NCBI GenBank assembly: GCA_964513215.1
Contig: CAZELU010000020.1
Span: 1 to 37,930 of the forward strand
Source of the DNA: Casp-actino8 sp964513215
GTDB lineage: Bacteria; Actinomycetota; Acidimicrobiia; Acidimicrobiales; Ilumatobacteraceae
Length of the DNA stretch: 37,930 bases
Direction: 5' to 3'
Shown: positions 15,641 to 24,250 of the stretch, piece after piece
How the letters are laid out: each line of letters begins with the position of its first letter
How positions within the stretch are numbered: the first letter of the stretch is position 1
The notes under the pieces: model-generated
Databases searched by the model: none
What the model was told of the DNA's origin: nothing
The model's input: the letters and a program-made list of their open reading frames with translations, nothing else
Translations under genes and position numbers: made by a program

Positions 15641-16429
15641 TTACTTCTTGGCGGACTGACGCTGACGTCGTGCCGTGAGTCGTACTTCGGCCTCGTGTGG
15701 AAGGGGAGTGTTGCGCGGTCGCTCGAGAAGCTCCACGATGCAGTCGTAGACCTTCTTGCCCACGAGTTCGACGATCTCGTCGCGCAGGTACTTGTAGACC
15801 GGTTCACGACCGACGAAAGCGTCAGGCGTGTCGGTGCACCACCAGTGGAATTCGTCGCCGCTCACACCCCAGTCGCGGCGCTTCCATTCGCGCAGGATGG
15901 TGGTCACCCAGCCGGTGTCGTCCTCGGAATGCTCGAGATGAACGGGGAGCTGCCAACAGACCGTTGGTTTCCAATCGAGCGGACGTTCGCCCGCTTCGAG
16001 TGCACCGATGTGCAGAGCGCATCCTTCGCCTCCGGCGAAACCCGGACGGTTCAAGAAGATGCAGGCGCCGTCGACGCGGCGTGTCGCGGTCTCGCCGCTG
16101 GGCATCTTCTTCAAGAACCCGGAATTCGCCTTCTTCTTGAACTGCCAGTTCTTCTCGGTCAAGCGGACGGCGTGCTTGACCACCTTGGCCACGTCTTCCT
16201 CGTCGCCGAAGTGGGCGCCGTACGAGCAGCACCCCTGATTGAGGTGCGTGGCGTCGGTTTCGAGGACTCCCTTGCACCCTTCGCCGAAGATGCACTTCCA
16301 CGAGGACCGCAGGAACGTCGCATCGACGATCCAGGTCCGCTGCTCGGTGGGGTCTTCGAACGAGACCATTTCGTGCAGGTCTTCGTAGCGCTTGTTCACG
16401 CCGGGTACGGGAACTCGTCGAGGGGTCAC
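15641..16429 (-). CDS. Cysteine-cluster protein, YkgJ-like, unknown function
   Basis: A 262-residue soluble protein with conserved-looking cysteine motifs: Cys46 and Cys52 (WKCIFGEGCKG), the double cysteine Cys67-Cys68 (QGCCSYGAHF), ACIFLNR, GEGCALHIG, and TVCWQLP. This C-x5-C / GCC / CxFL / GCxLH pattern resembles the YkgJ-type zinc- or iron-sulphur-binding cluster proteins. The resemblance is by motif only. The C-terminal third is Trp- and charge-rich (EWKRRDWGVSGDEFHWWCTDT) and ends in a basic tail. It is transcribed alone, divergently from alaS, from a TAGCCT six bases before its GTG start. No function can be assigned. Confidence 0.82.
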   Translation of the reverse strand: MTPRRVPVPGVNKRYEDLHEMVSFEDPTEQRTWIVDATFLRSSWKCIFGEGCKGVLETDATHLNQGCCSYGAHFGDEEDVAKVVKHAVRLTEKNWQFKKKANSGFLKKMPSGETATRRVDGACIFLNRPGFAGGEGCALHIGALEAGERPLDWKPTVCWQLPVHLEHSEDDTGWVTTILREWKRRDWGVSGDEFHWWCTDTPDAFVGREPVYKYLRDEIVELVGKKVYDCIVELLERPRNTPLPHEAEVRLTARRQRQSAKK

Positions 16430-16435
16430 CAGGAC

Positions 16436-16441
16436 AGGCTA
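16436..16441 (-). promoter_or_regulatory. Leaderless-type -10 (TAGCCT) for the cysteine-cluster gene
   Basis: On the minus strand TAGCCT is followed by six bases and GTG at 16429. It occupies the place where the -35 of the divergent alaS promoter would lie, so the two promoters probably compete. Confidence 0.5.
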
Positions 16442-16455
16442 AGGGGAGCCAGAGG

Positions 16456-16461
16456 TAATCT
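16456..16461 (+). promoter_or_regulatory. Candidate -10 (TAATCT) for alaS
   Basis: TAATCT directly precedes the GTG at 16462 and lies 9 bases before the ATG at 16471. If it is the -10, the mRNA starts near 16468 and translation begins at 16471 with almost no leader. If instead AGAGG at 16451-16455 is a ribosome site, GTG at 16462 is used. The two readings exclude each other. Confidence 0.4.
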
Positions 16462-19062
16462 GTGAATCCCATGACTCGTCGCCCTCCGCGTACCGCCAAC
16501 GAACTTCGCCAGTCGTTCACCGACTTCTTCGTGAGCAAGTCGCACACGGCCGTCCCGTCGGCGAGTCTGATTCCGCACGATCCCACGGTTCTGTTCACGG
16601 TCGCCGGCATGGTTCCGTTCAAGCCCTACTTCGTCGGAGACGAGATCGCGCCGTTCAAGCGCGCGGCCACCGTCCAGAAGTGCGTTCGCGCCGGTGGCAA
16701 GCACAACGACCTCGACGACGTCGGCCGCACCAAGCGTCATCTCGTCTTCTTCGAGATGCTCGGAAACTTTTCGTTCGGTGATTACTTCAAGGAGTCGGCC
16801 ATTCCCTGGAGTTGGGAGCTCGTCACCGAGTATTTGGGTTTCGACGGTGACCGCATCTGGGTGACCGTGCACACCAGTGACGACGAGGCCGAGGCGATCT
16901 GGCACGAACAGGTTGGCGTTCCCCTCGATCGCATTCAGCGTCTGGGCGACAAGGACAACTTCTGGCAGATGGGCGACACTGGTCCGTGCGGTCCGTGCTC
17001 CGAACTGCACATCGATCGAGGGCCCAGTTTCGGGCCCGACGGCGGTCCACTCAACGACCCGCACGGCGACCGCTTCATGGAGTTCTGGAACCTTGTCTTC
17101 ATGCAGTTCAACCAGGCTCCCGATGGTTCCCGCACTCCGTTGCCCAAGCCGTCCATCGACACCGGCGCCGGTCTCGAGCGCATCCTCGCCTTGGTTCAGG
17201 GCACTGATTCCGTGTGGGAGACCGATGCGCTCTTCCCGATGATCGAGCAGGCGCAATCCCTCACGGGAGCCACCTATCGCGTAGGGGATTACGACGATCG
17301 AGCCAGTTTCAGCTTGCGCGTTCTTGCCGAACACGCACGAAGCAGCGCGATGCTCGTCGGCGATGGCGTCTTCCCGTCGAACGAGGGTCGCGGTTACGTG
17401 CTTCGTCGCATCATCCGACGTGCGGTTCGCCACGCGTACTTGCTGGGCACCGAGAAGTTGGTGATGCCTTCACTGGTCCAGACCGCGGTCGACGTGATGG
17501 GCCAGGCTTATCCCGATCTCGTGTCGCAACGCGACTTCGTGGTCGATGTTCTGACCCGCGAAGAAGAGCGGTTCCGGCAGACGCTGAAGACCGGTGTCGC
17601 CATTCTCGACGGTGAAATCGCTCGTTCTTCCGGAAGATTGGCTGGCGAAACCGCCTTCTTGCTGCACGACACCTATGGGTTCCCCCTCGAGGTCACCGAA
17701 GAGATCGTCGGCGAACGAGGCCTCACGGTCGATCGGGAGGGTTTCGACCGCGAGATGTCCTCGCAGCGCGAGCGCGCCAAGGCCGCGCGTAAGGGAGCCG
17801 GGGTGGCTTCCGAATTGCAGGACCGCTACCGCGAGATCCTCGAAGAATTCGGAACCACCAATTTCGTCGGGTACACCGCAGACGAGTCGGCCGCCCGCGT
17901 TCTGGCGGTGGTCGAGAACGAGGACGGACTCGACGTCTTCCTCGACCGCACCCCCTTCTACGCCGAGAGTGGTGGACAAGTGGGCGACACGGGTCGCATC
18001 GACGGCCCGTCGGGTGTGCTCGAGGTTCTCGACACGACGTTCGCCGTCCCCGGACTTCGCCGTCACCACTGCCGCGTTGCGTCGGGTTCGGTGTCGGCGG
18101 GGCAACTGGTTCAGGCCACCATCGACACGAATCGTCGGGCCTCCATCCGGCGCCATCACACCGGAACGCACATCTTGCACTGGGCCCTCCGCGAAGTCCT
18201 GGGCGAACACGTCAAGCAGGCGGGTTCGCTCGTCGACGATCAGCGGCTTCGTTTCGACTTCAATCACTACGCCGCTTTGTCGGCCGAGGAGATCGCTCGT
18301 ATCGAAGCCCTCGCGAACCACGAAACGCTCGTGAACAGTTCGGTGAACGCATACGAGACGAGCAAGGAAGACGCTCTTGCCAAGGGAGCCATCGCGTTCT
18401 TCGGCGACAAGTACGGAGACACGGTGCGGGTGTTGGAGGCTGGACCCTCGGTCGAACTATGCGGTGGAACTCACGTGTCGGCCACCGGAGACATCGGAAT
18501 CATCAAGATCATCTCCGAAGGTTCGATCGGGGCCAACTTGCGCCGCGTCGAAGCGGTCGCCGGCTCCCGCAGCCTCGACCTCTTGCAGCAGCAAGAGTCG
18601 ACACTCGGAGCGATCGCTGAACTCGTCGGAAGCGATGACGTCGTCGACGGAGTGAATCGAAAGCTGGCCGAACTGAAGTCCGCCCTCGACGAGATCAAGA
18701 TCTTGAAGGCTCGCGCGGCCCAAGGCCGGGCGTCCGAGTTCGCGGCGGAAGCTTCCGACGGCATCGTTGTTCGGCGAGTCGACGGTCTGGCTCCCGACGA
18801 ACTGCGTGATCTGGCGCTGGCCGTACGAGCCGTGGCTGGTGTGCGTCGTGTCGTTCTCGGGGGCCTCACCCCGACCGGCGGAGTCTCACTCGTTGCCGCC
18901 GTGACGTCTGGTCAGGGTTCGGCCGGTGATCTCATTCGCGACGCGGCCAAAGCGGTTGGTGGTGGCGGTGGCGGCAAAGGTGACGTGGCCACGGCCGGTG
19001 GCAAGAACCCCGACGGGCTCGACGAAGCTCTGCGTATCGCGGCCGAGGTGGCGCGCTCCTGA
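16462..19062 (+). CDS. alaS: Alanyl-tRNA synthetase
   Basis: An 866-residue class II synthetase that charges tRNA-Ala. The N-terminal catalytic domain (LRQSFTDFFVSKSHT, FTVAGMVPFKPYF, FEMLGNFSFGDYFK) is followed by the tRNA-recognition region. The editing domain comes next, with RRHHTGTHILH and CGGTHV zinc/editing residues. The oligomerisation and C-Ala domain ends with a Gly-rich loop (GGGGGGKGD). All segments are present. The start could be GTG 16462 (AGAGG six bases upstream) or ATG 16471 (see the TAATCT entry); the protein differs by three residues. It begins an eleven-gene co-oriented block. Confidence 0.97.
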   Translation: MNPMTRRPPRTANELRQSFTDFFVSKSHTAVPSASLIPHDPTVLFTVAGMVPFKPYFVGDEIAPFKRAATVQKCVRAGGKHNDLDDVGRTKRHLVFFEMLGNFSFGDYFKESAIPWSWELVTEYLGFDGDRIWVTVHTSDDEAEAIWHEQVGVPLDRIQRLGDKDNFWQMGDTGPCGPCSELHIDRGPSFGPDGGPLNDPHGDRFMEFWNLVFMQFNQAPDGSRTPLPKPSIDTGAGLERILALVQGTDSVWETDALFPMIEQAQSLTGATYRVGDYDDRASFSLRVLAEHARSSAMLVGDGVFPSNEGRGYVLRRIIRRAVRHAYLLGTEKLVMPSLVQTAVDVMGQAYPDLVSQRDFVVDVLTREEERFRQTLKTGVAILDGEIARSSGRLAGETAFLLHDTYGFPLEVTEEIVGERGLTVDREGFDREMSSQRERAKAARKGAGVASELQDRYREILEEFGTTNFVGYTADESAARVLAVVENEDGLDVFLDRTPFYAESGGQVGDTGRIDGPSGVLEVLDTTFAVPGLRRHHCRVASGSVSAGQLVQATIDTNRRASIRRHHTGTHILHWALREVLGEHVKQAGSLVDDQRLRFDFNHYAALSAEEIARIEALANHETLVNSSVNAYETSKEDALAKGAIAFFGDKYGDTVRVLEAGPSVELCGGTHVSATGDIGIIKIISEGSIGANLRRVEAVAGSRSLDLLQQQESTLGAIAELVGSDDVVDGVNRKLAELKSALDEIKILKARAAQGRASEFAAEASDGIVVRRVDGLAPDELRDLALAVRAVAGVRRVVLGGLTPTGGVSLVAAVTSGQGSAGDLIRDAAKAVGGGGGGKGDVATAGGKNPDGLDEALRIAAEVARS

Positions 19063-19469
19063 TGCGGGCCCTGGGCATCGACCTGGGAACGAAGCGAATC
19101 GGAATCGCTCTCAGCGATCGTTCGGGATTGATTGCGTCTCCTCATTCGGTGATCAGTCGCACCTCGAAGCGCCGTGACTGGGCCGAGATCGCTCGCATCG
19201 CAACGGAGGAAGAGGTCGAAACCATCGTGATCGGACTGCCGCTGAGTCTGTCCGGTCATGAAGGACCGGCGGCTGTCAGTGCACGGCGGGACGCCGACGA
19301 AATCGGTACGGTGACCGGCGTGCCGGTGATCCTCTTCGACGAGCGCCTCACGACAGTGGCCGCCGATCGCGTTCTCAAAGAGGCCGAAATCCGCGCCAGC
19401 GACCGTCGTCGCCACGTCGACAAAGTGGCGGCCGCGATCATGTTGCAATCGTGGCTCGACAGCCGATGA
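19062..19469 (+). CDS. ruvX: YqgF/RuvX-family Holliday junction resolvase-like nuclease
   Basis: A 135-residue RNase H-fold protein of the RuvX/YqgF family. GIDLGTKRIGIALSD carries the first active Asp (Asp7). VIGLPLSLSGHEG, LFDERLTT (acidic residue) and VDKVAAAIMLQSWL (last Asp) complete the pattern. Family members process the 5' end of pre-16S rRNA and can cleave branched DNA. Its ATG overlaps the alaS stop by one base, and the alaS-ruvX-mltG order is conserved across Actinobacteria and Firmicutes. Confidence 0.94.
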   Translation: MRALGIDLGTKRIGIALSDRSGLIASPHSVISRTSKRRDWAEIARIATEEEVETIVIGLPLSLSGHEGPAAVSARRDADEIGTVTGVPVILFDERLTTVAADRVLKEAEIRASDRRRHVDKVAAAIMLQSWLDSR

Positions 19470-20647
19470 GGGAGGGCCGAGGTTCTGATTCGGTGGTGTC
19501 CGACATCTCGTCGGATGTGCCCGACGATCCCTACGAGGTTCTGCCGGAAATCCGCTTGGCTCGTGGTCGCCGGGCGATCAAGAAGGTAGCCCTCTTCATC
19601 GTGGCCGGTCTCGTCGTCGGTGTGATCTCGTACGGCTGGTCGCAGTGGAGGTACCTCCAAAAGGTCAATCCCTCCGGCGATCCGTCCGCGGCGACGACAT
19701 TCGAGGTTCGCGAGAACGACGACTTGCTGATTGTCTCAGAACGTCTGGAAGCAGCTGGGATCGTCGTCGACGGTGGAACATTCCGGCGCTACGTCGCCGA
19801 CGAAGGTGGTCTCACCGTTGTACCGGGCTTCTACACACTGCGCCCGCGCGACCACATGGGCAATCTGCTCCGAGCACTTCGCACGTCTCCGGCCGAGACT
19901 TTCGTGAAGGTGACATTCCCCGAGGGTTTCACGGTCAGTCAGATGGCTCAGCGACTCGCTGACGAGATTCCCGGCTTCGATGCCGAGGCCTTCATGGCGC
20001 GCGCTCTCGACCCGACCTCGGTACCGGGCACCAGTTACGTTCCCGCCGGAGCCACGTCACTCGAGGGGTTGCTCTTTCCCGACACGTACTCCTTCGCCGT
20101 GAGCGAGAAGCCGGTTCAGATTCTCAAGCGAATGGTCGATCTGATGGCTCGGGTCGGCCGTCAAGAGGGCCTCGACGATGCGCCGACCTTGCTCGGCTTG
20201 TCCCCGTACGAAGTCCTCATAGTCGCGTCGTTGATCGAACGCGAAGCCAAGGTCGCCGCCGATCGTCCGAAGATCGCTCGCGTGATCTACAACCGTCTGA
20301 CTCTCGGCATGAAGCTCGAAGTGGACGCTTCGCTCTTCTACGGCCAGGACCCAGAGAGCGAGTTCGCCGCACTCAAAGCCATTGATTCTCCGTACAACAC
20401 CTACCTGCGCAACGGACTTCCACCCACACCGATCGCCAATCCGGGTCGGGCGTCCATCGCCGCTGCCCTGGCCCCCGCACCCAATCCTCGGGCCAACGAC
20501 CCCATCTGCCGGGATATTCCCGCGAATTCCCCATGCGCTTACCTGTATTACGTACTCATCGACGAAGACGGAAACCACGAGTTCTCAGCGACGCTCGAAC
20601 AACACGAAACCAACATCGCCATCGCGAGGGAGAGGGGAGTCTTGTGA
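19466..20647 (+). CDS. mltG: Endolytic murein transglycosylase MltG
   Basis: A 393-residue inner-membrane transglycosylase that cuts nascent glycan strands and sets their length. A cytoplasmic tail (1-40) precedes one membrane helix (about 41-58). A LysM-like region follows (TTFEVRENDDLLIVSERLEAAG is its core), then the YceG catalytic domain with ASLIEREAK (probable catalytic Glu258) and the NTYLRNGLPPTPIANPG signature. The start is the ATG that overlaps the ruvX stop (ATGA). Two cysteines (ICRDIPANSPC) near the C-terminus may form an external disulphide. Confidence 0.94.
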   Translation: MREGRGSDSVVSDISSDVPDDPYEVLPEIRLARGRRAIKKVALFIVAGLVVGVISYGWSQWRYLQKVNPSGDPSAATTFEVRENDDLLIVSERLEAAGIVVDGGTFRRYVADEGGLTVVPGFYTLRPRDHMGNLLRALRTSPAETFVKVTFPEGFTVSQMAQRLADEIPGFDAEAFMARALDPTSVPGTSYVPAGATSLEGLLFPDTYSFAVSEKPVQILKRMVDLMARVGRQEGLDDAPTLLGLSPYEVLIVASLIEREAKVAADRPKIARVIYNRLTLGMKLEVDASLFYGQDPESEFAALKAIDSPYNTYLRNGLPPTPIANPGRASIAAALAPAPNPRANDPICRDIPANSPCAYLYYVLIDEDGNHEFSATLEQHETNIAIARERGVL

Positions 20648-21495
20648 GCCGCACGATTTCGGGTCGCACCCGCGTCGCTGGCGTGATCGGTTGGCCGGTC
20701 GAACACAGCTTGTCGCCGGTTCTGCACGCTGCTGGCTTCGCGTCGCTCGACATCGACTGGACGTATGTGGCGTTCCCGACGCCTCCTGACTCCGTCCAGC
20801 GAGTCGTCGAAGCAGCGCGAACGTTGGGTATCGCGGGCCTGAGCGTCACCATGCCGCACAAGACGGCAGTAGTCGATCTGTGCGACGCACTCACCGACTC
20901 GGCACGAGTTCTGCAGAGCGTCAACACCATCGAGTTCCGATCCGACGGTCGGTCGATCGGGCACAGCACCGATGGAGACGGACTCGTCGACTCTCTGCGT
21001 CACGAAGGTGTCGATCCGACTTCGCGCGACGTCCTCGTGCTCGGGTTCGGCGGTGCCGGTCGTGCCGTGTGTGACGCCCTTCGTCGCCACGGGGCGAAGC
21101 GAATCGTGGTTACCAATCGCTCGCTCGTCTCGCCGGACCGGCTGGACGCGATGGGTTTGACCGGAGCCGAAGTGATTCCTTGGTCGGATCGAAACGACGT
21201 CGCTTCGTCCTGCGATCTCGTCATCAATTGCACGAGTGTCGGTATGGGTGATGATTCCTCGAGTCCCCTCACCGATTCGGTGTTCAGCGATCGACACGTT
21301 GCCATCGACATCGTGTATCACCCGTCGGAGACGCCGTTCCTGCGCGCAGCGCGAACCCGCGGGGCACGAACGATCGGCGGCATCGGAATGCTCGTGCATC
21401 AAGCCGCTCGGCAAGAGGAGATCTGGATCGGCCGGACTCCCGACGTCGAGGCCATGAAACGGGCGGTCAGCCAGGTACTCGGGCCGTTAGCCTGA
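20644..21495 (+). CDS. aroE: Shikimate dehydrogenase
   Basis: A 283-residue NADP(H)-dependent enzyme reducing 3-dehydroshikimate to shikimate. Substrate residues are seen in EHSLSPVLH, the catalytic lysine in VTMPHKT and the aspartate in HSTDGDG. The nucleotide motif is LGFGGAGRAVCDAL with VTNRS following. NCTSVGM and GIGMLVHQAA complete the family pattern. GTG at 20644 overlaps the mltG stop. The gene ends 4 bases before aroC. Confidence 0.95.
   Translation: MSRTISGRTRVAGVIGWPVEHSLSPVLHAAGFASLDIDWTYVAFPTPPDSVQRVVEAARTLGIAGLSVTMPHKTAVVDLCDALTDSARVLQSVNTIEFRSDGRSIGHSTDGDGLVDSLRHEGVDPTSRDVLVLGFGGAGRAVCDALRRHGAKRIVVTNRSLVSPDRLDAMGLTGAEVIPWSDRNDVASSCDLVINCTSVGMGDDSSSPLTDSVFSDRHVAIDIVYHPSETPFLRAARTRGARTIGGIGMLVHQAARQEEIWIGRTPDVEAMKRAVSQVLGPLA
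21488..21493 (+). promoter_or_regulatory. Leaderless-type -10 (TAGCCT) before aroC
   Basis: TAGCCT spans the last codons of aroE and is followed by six bases and the GTG of aroC. It could give an internal leaderless start inside the aro operon. Because it lies in coding sequence, chance is harder to exclude here than elsewhere. Confidence 0.4.
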
Positions 21496-21499
21496 GCGC

Positions 21500-22663
21500 G
21501 TGTTGCGTTTCCTGACCGCCGGAGAATCCCACGGCAAAGCCCTCGTCGTGATCGTCGAGGGCCTGCCCGCTGGACTTCCGGTCACGGCGGCCGACATCCA
21601 AGGCGAGTTGTCTCGTCGGCGCCTCGGTTACGGCCGCGGACCTCGGCAAAGGTTCGAGGTCGACGAGATCACGCTGGTCGGCGGCGTGCGCCATGGTCGC
21701 ACTCTTGGCTCGCCCGTAGCCATCGAGATTCTGAACACCGAGTGGTTCCGTTCCGACAAGTGGCACAAGGAGATGGATCCGGCTCCGGGCAAGACCGAGC
21801 AACCCCTCACGAGCGTTCGTCCCGGTCACGCCGACCTGACCGGTATGCAGAAGTACGGCTTCGACGATGCCCGCGACGTTCTCGAACGAGCCAGCGCACG
21901 CGAAACCGCCGCCCGCGTCGCGGCCGGAGCGCTCGCGAAGTTGCTGCTGTCGCATCTCGGTACCTCGATTCTTTCGCACGTCACTCGGATGGGAGAGGCT
22001 GCGTCGACAGCCGGTGCGCGACCCGGTCCGTCCGACCTCGCACGAGTCGACGAGTCGCCCGTTCGCTGTTTCGATCCCGTCGCCGAGGCGGCCATGATCG
22101 ATGCCATCGAGGCGGCCGCCAAAGATGGTGACTCACTCGGTGGGATCGTCGAAGTGCTTGCGTACGGCGTTCCGATCGGTCTGGGCAGCCACGTTCATTG
22201 GGATCGCAAGATCGACGGCCTCATCGCTCAATCGATCCTCAGCATTCAGGCCGTGAAGGGTGTGGAGATAGGCGACGGTTTCGACGTCGCGGGTCGTCGC
22301 GGAAGTGAGGCTCACGATCCGATCGTCTGGGACTCGACCACCAACTCGTACGTGCGTCAAGGCACGCTGGCTGGCGGGACCGAAGGCGGCATGACGACGG
22401 GCGAACTGCTCGTCGTGAGGGCTGCGATGAAGCCATTGGCAACACTCAACCGGCCCACTCTTCCCACCGTCGACGTCGTCACCAAGGAGTCGACGGTGTC
22501 GTTCAAGGAACGAACCGACGTGACGGCCGTTCCCGCGATGGGCGTCGTCGCCGAAACGATGGTCGCTCTCGTGTTGGCTCAAGAGGCCCAGCGCAAGTTC
22601 GGCGGCGACTCGCTGAACGAGTTCGTCCGCAACGCCGAAGCGTTCCGCCGCGGATTGTCATGA
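21500..22663 (+). CDS. aroC: Chorismate synthase
   Basis: A 387-residue enzyme that converts EPSP to chorismate using reduced FMN. The N-terminal LRFLTAGESHGKAL contains the catalytic histidine. RRRLGYGRGPRQ, TLGSPVAI, RPGHADLTGMQKYG, ERASARETAARVA and the C-terminal FKERTDVTAVPAMGVVAE are all present. The GTG start is 4 bases after aroE. It overlaps aroK by ATGA. Length is typical of actinobacterial AroC. Confidence 0.97.
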   Translation: MLRFLTAGESHGKALVVIVEGLPAGLPVTAADIQGELSRRRLGYGRGPRQRFEVDEITLVGGVRHGRTLGSPVAIEILNTEWFRSDKWHKEMDPAPGKTEQPLTSVRPGHADLTGMQKYGFDDARDVLERASARETAARVAAGALAKLLLSHLGTSILSHVTRMGEAASTAGARPGPSDLARVDESPVRCFDPVAEAAMIDAIEAAAKDGDSLGGIVEVLAYGVPIGLGSHVHWDRKIDGLIAQSILSIQAVKGVEIGDGFDVAGRRGSEAHDPIVWDSTTNSYVRQGTLAGGTEGGMTTGELLVVRAAMKPLATLNRPTLPTVDVVTKESTVSFKERTDVTAVPAMGVVAETMVALVLAQEAQRKFGGDSLNEFVRNAEAFRRGLS

Positions 22664-23172
22664 CGGTCGGCCACGTCGTGCTGATCGGCCTGATGGGGAG
22701 CGGCAAGACCACGGTGGGTCGAAAACTGGCATCCGCCATCGGTCGTCGCTTCGTCGACACCGACGAGGAGGTCGAACGGCGTACGGGCCGGACCGTGCGC
22801 GAGATCTTCGAATCCGACGGTGAACCGACCTTTCGGCTCATCGAGCACCAGACCCTGGCCGACACTTTGGCGACACCCGAACCGCTGGTCGTCGCTGCGG
22901 CCGGGGGAGCAGTGCTCCGGGACGACAGTCGGGCACTACTCGGAGAACCTCATCGAATCGTGTGGCTGAGGGCCGAACCGGAACTTCTCATCGAGCGAGT
23001 CGGGCGTCGTCGAGGCCATCGTCCGCTGATCGACCACGATCCCGATCTGCGTCTACGCCAGTTGTGGACGGAACGTGAGCCGATCTACCGATCGCTCGCT
23101 GACACCACCATCGATGTCACCGGCAAGTCGGTGGAAGGTGTGTGCTCCGAGATCGCCGAGGCACTGGCATGA
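22660..23172 (+). CDS. aroK: Shikimate kinase
   Basis: A 170-residue P-loop kinase phosphorylating shikimate. It has the Walker A GLMGSGKTT (10-18), the shikimate-binding DTDEEVERRTG and AAGGAVLR, and the LID arginines in RRRGHRPL. EREPIYRSLADTTIDV is the usual C-terminal strand. Overlaps of 4 bases with aroC and aroB show tight translational coupling. Confidence 0.96.
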   Translation: MTVGHVVLIGLMGSGKTTVGRKLASAIGRRFVDTDEEVERRTGRTVREIFESDGEPTFRLIEHQTLADTLATPEPLVVAAAGGAVLRDDSRALLGEPHRIVWLRAEPELLIERVGRRRGHRPLIDHDPDLRLRQLWTEREPIYRSLADTTIDVTGKSVEGVCSEIAEALA

Positions 23173-24209
23173 CAGTTCATCGTGTCGACGTGTCGCTCGG
23201 CGATCGTTCGTACCCAGTCCTGGTCGGGCACGGGGTCGCGTCGCAGATCGACGAGTTCGTTCCGACCGGAGCCAAACGCGCGGTCGTGGTCACCGACCCA
23301 GCCATTCCGTTCACCGTGACCACCTCACTTCCGTCGCTGGTGTTGCGGATAGCGGGTGGAGAGGATCACAAGAACCTCTCCACCATCGAAGCTCTCTGCC
23401 GCGAGTTCGCTCGCTTCGGTCTCACCCGAAGCGACGTCGTCATCGCGGTCGGCGGCGGACTCGTGACCGATGTGGCCGGTTTCGCAGCTTCGGTGTGGCA
23501 TCGCGGCACCGCGGTGATTCACGTGCCCACCACCCTGCTCGGAATGGTCGATGCCGCCATCGGCGGGAAGACCGCGGTGAACGTTCCCGAGGGCAAGAAC
23601 CTGGTGGGTGCTTTCTGGCAACCACGCGCGGTGATCGCCGACCTCGATGCGCTCGCCACTCTCCCGCAACGTGAATTGCGATGTGGCTTGGGGGAGATCG
23701 CCAAGTACCACTTCATCGCTGGCGACGACTTGTTGGCGGTTCCGCTGGATGCGCGCATTGCTCGGTGTGCCGAGATCAAAGCACGAATCGTCGAAGGAGA
23801 CGAGCGCGAGTCGGGTCGGCGAGCTGTGCTCAACTACGGCCACACGTTGGCTCACGCGCTCGAGTCGGCGGGACACCACGATTTGGCGCACGGCGAGGCA
23901 GTCGCCGTCGGACTGCTGTTCGCGGCCGAACTCGCCCTCACCGTGGGTCGGATCGACGAGGAAAGAGTGACTCTGCACCATCGAGTCGTTCGGGACGAAT
24001 ACGGGCTGGCCACCGACGAACAGCTGGCATCAGCATCGTCCAACGGAGTCGGGACTCTCATCGACTTCATGCGCCGCGACAAGAAGGCCACTGACGGACT
24101 CACCTTCGTTCTCGACGGTCCGAGTGGTCTGGAGGTCGTTCCGGGTGTCGACGAGGGCACTGTGAAAGCCGCTCTCGAGTCGTTCTTCGCTCGTGGTGTC
24201 GGTCGGTAA
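23169..24209 (+). CDS. aroB: 3-dehydroquinate synthase
   Basis: A 346-residue NAD+- and metal-dependent cyclase converting DAHP to 3-dehydroquinate. GGEDHKNLSTIE, AVGGGLVTDVAGFAAS and PTTLLGMVDAAIGGKTAVN are the nucleotide and substrate segments. Metal ligands lie in the glutamate of LGEIAKYH and the histidines of NYGHTLAHALE and HGEAVAVGL. The start overlaps the aroK stop. Thirty-five to forty bases separate it from aroQ, the largest gap within the aro genes. Confidence 0.96.
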   Translation: MTVHRVDVSLGDRSYPVLVGHGVASQIDEFVPTGAKRAVVVTDPAIPFTVTTSLPSLVLRIAGGEDHKNLSTIEALCREFARFGLTRSDVVIAVGGGLVTDVAGFAASVWHRGTAVIHVPTTLLGMVDAAIGGKTAVNVPEGKNLVGAFWQPRAVIADLDALATLPQRELRCGLGEIAKYHFIAGDDLLAVPLDARIARCAEIKARIVEGDERESGRRAVLNYGHTLAHALESAGHHDLAHGEAVAVGLLFAAELALTVGRIDEERVTLHHRVVRDEYGLATDEQLASASSNGVGTLIDFMRRDKKATDGLTFVLDGPSGLEVVPGVDEGTVKAALESFFARGVGR

Positions 24210-24237
24210 ATCGTCCGACCACTCGATGTTCGTTCAG

Positions 24238-24243
24238 TAGCGT
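24238..24243 (+). promoter_or_regulatory. Leaderless-type -10 (TAGCGT) before aroQ
   Basis: TAGCGT lies in the short gap after aroB and is followed by seven bases and GTG at 24251. It supports that GTG as the aroQ start over the nearby GTG 24242 or ATG 24245, which would fall inside or just after the -10. Confidence 0.45.
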
Positions 24244-24250
24244 GATGCTC

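Noticed and set aside
18955..18985. Run of glycine codons near the end of alaS as a possible repeat insertion
   Set aside because: A Gly-rich loop (GGGGGGKGD) is a normal part of the AlaS C-terminal domain.
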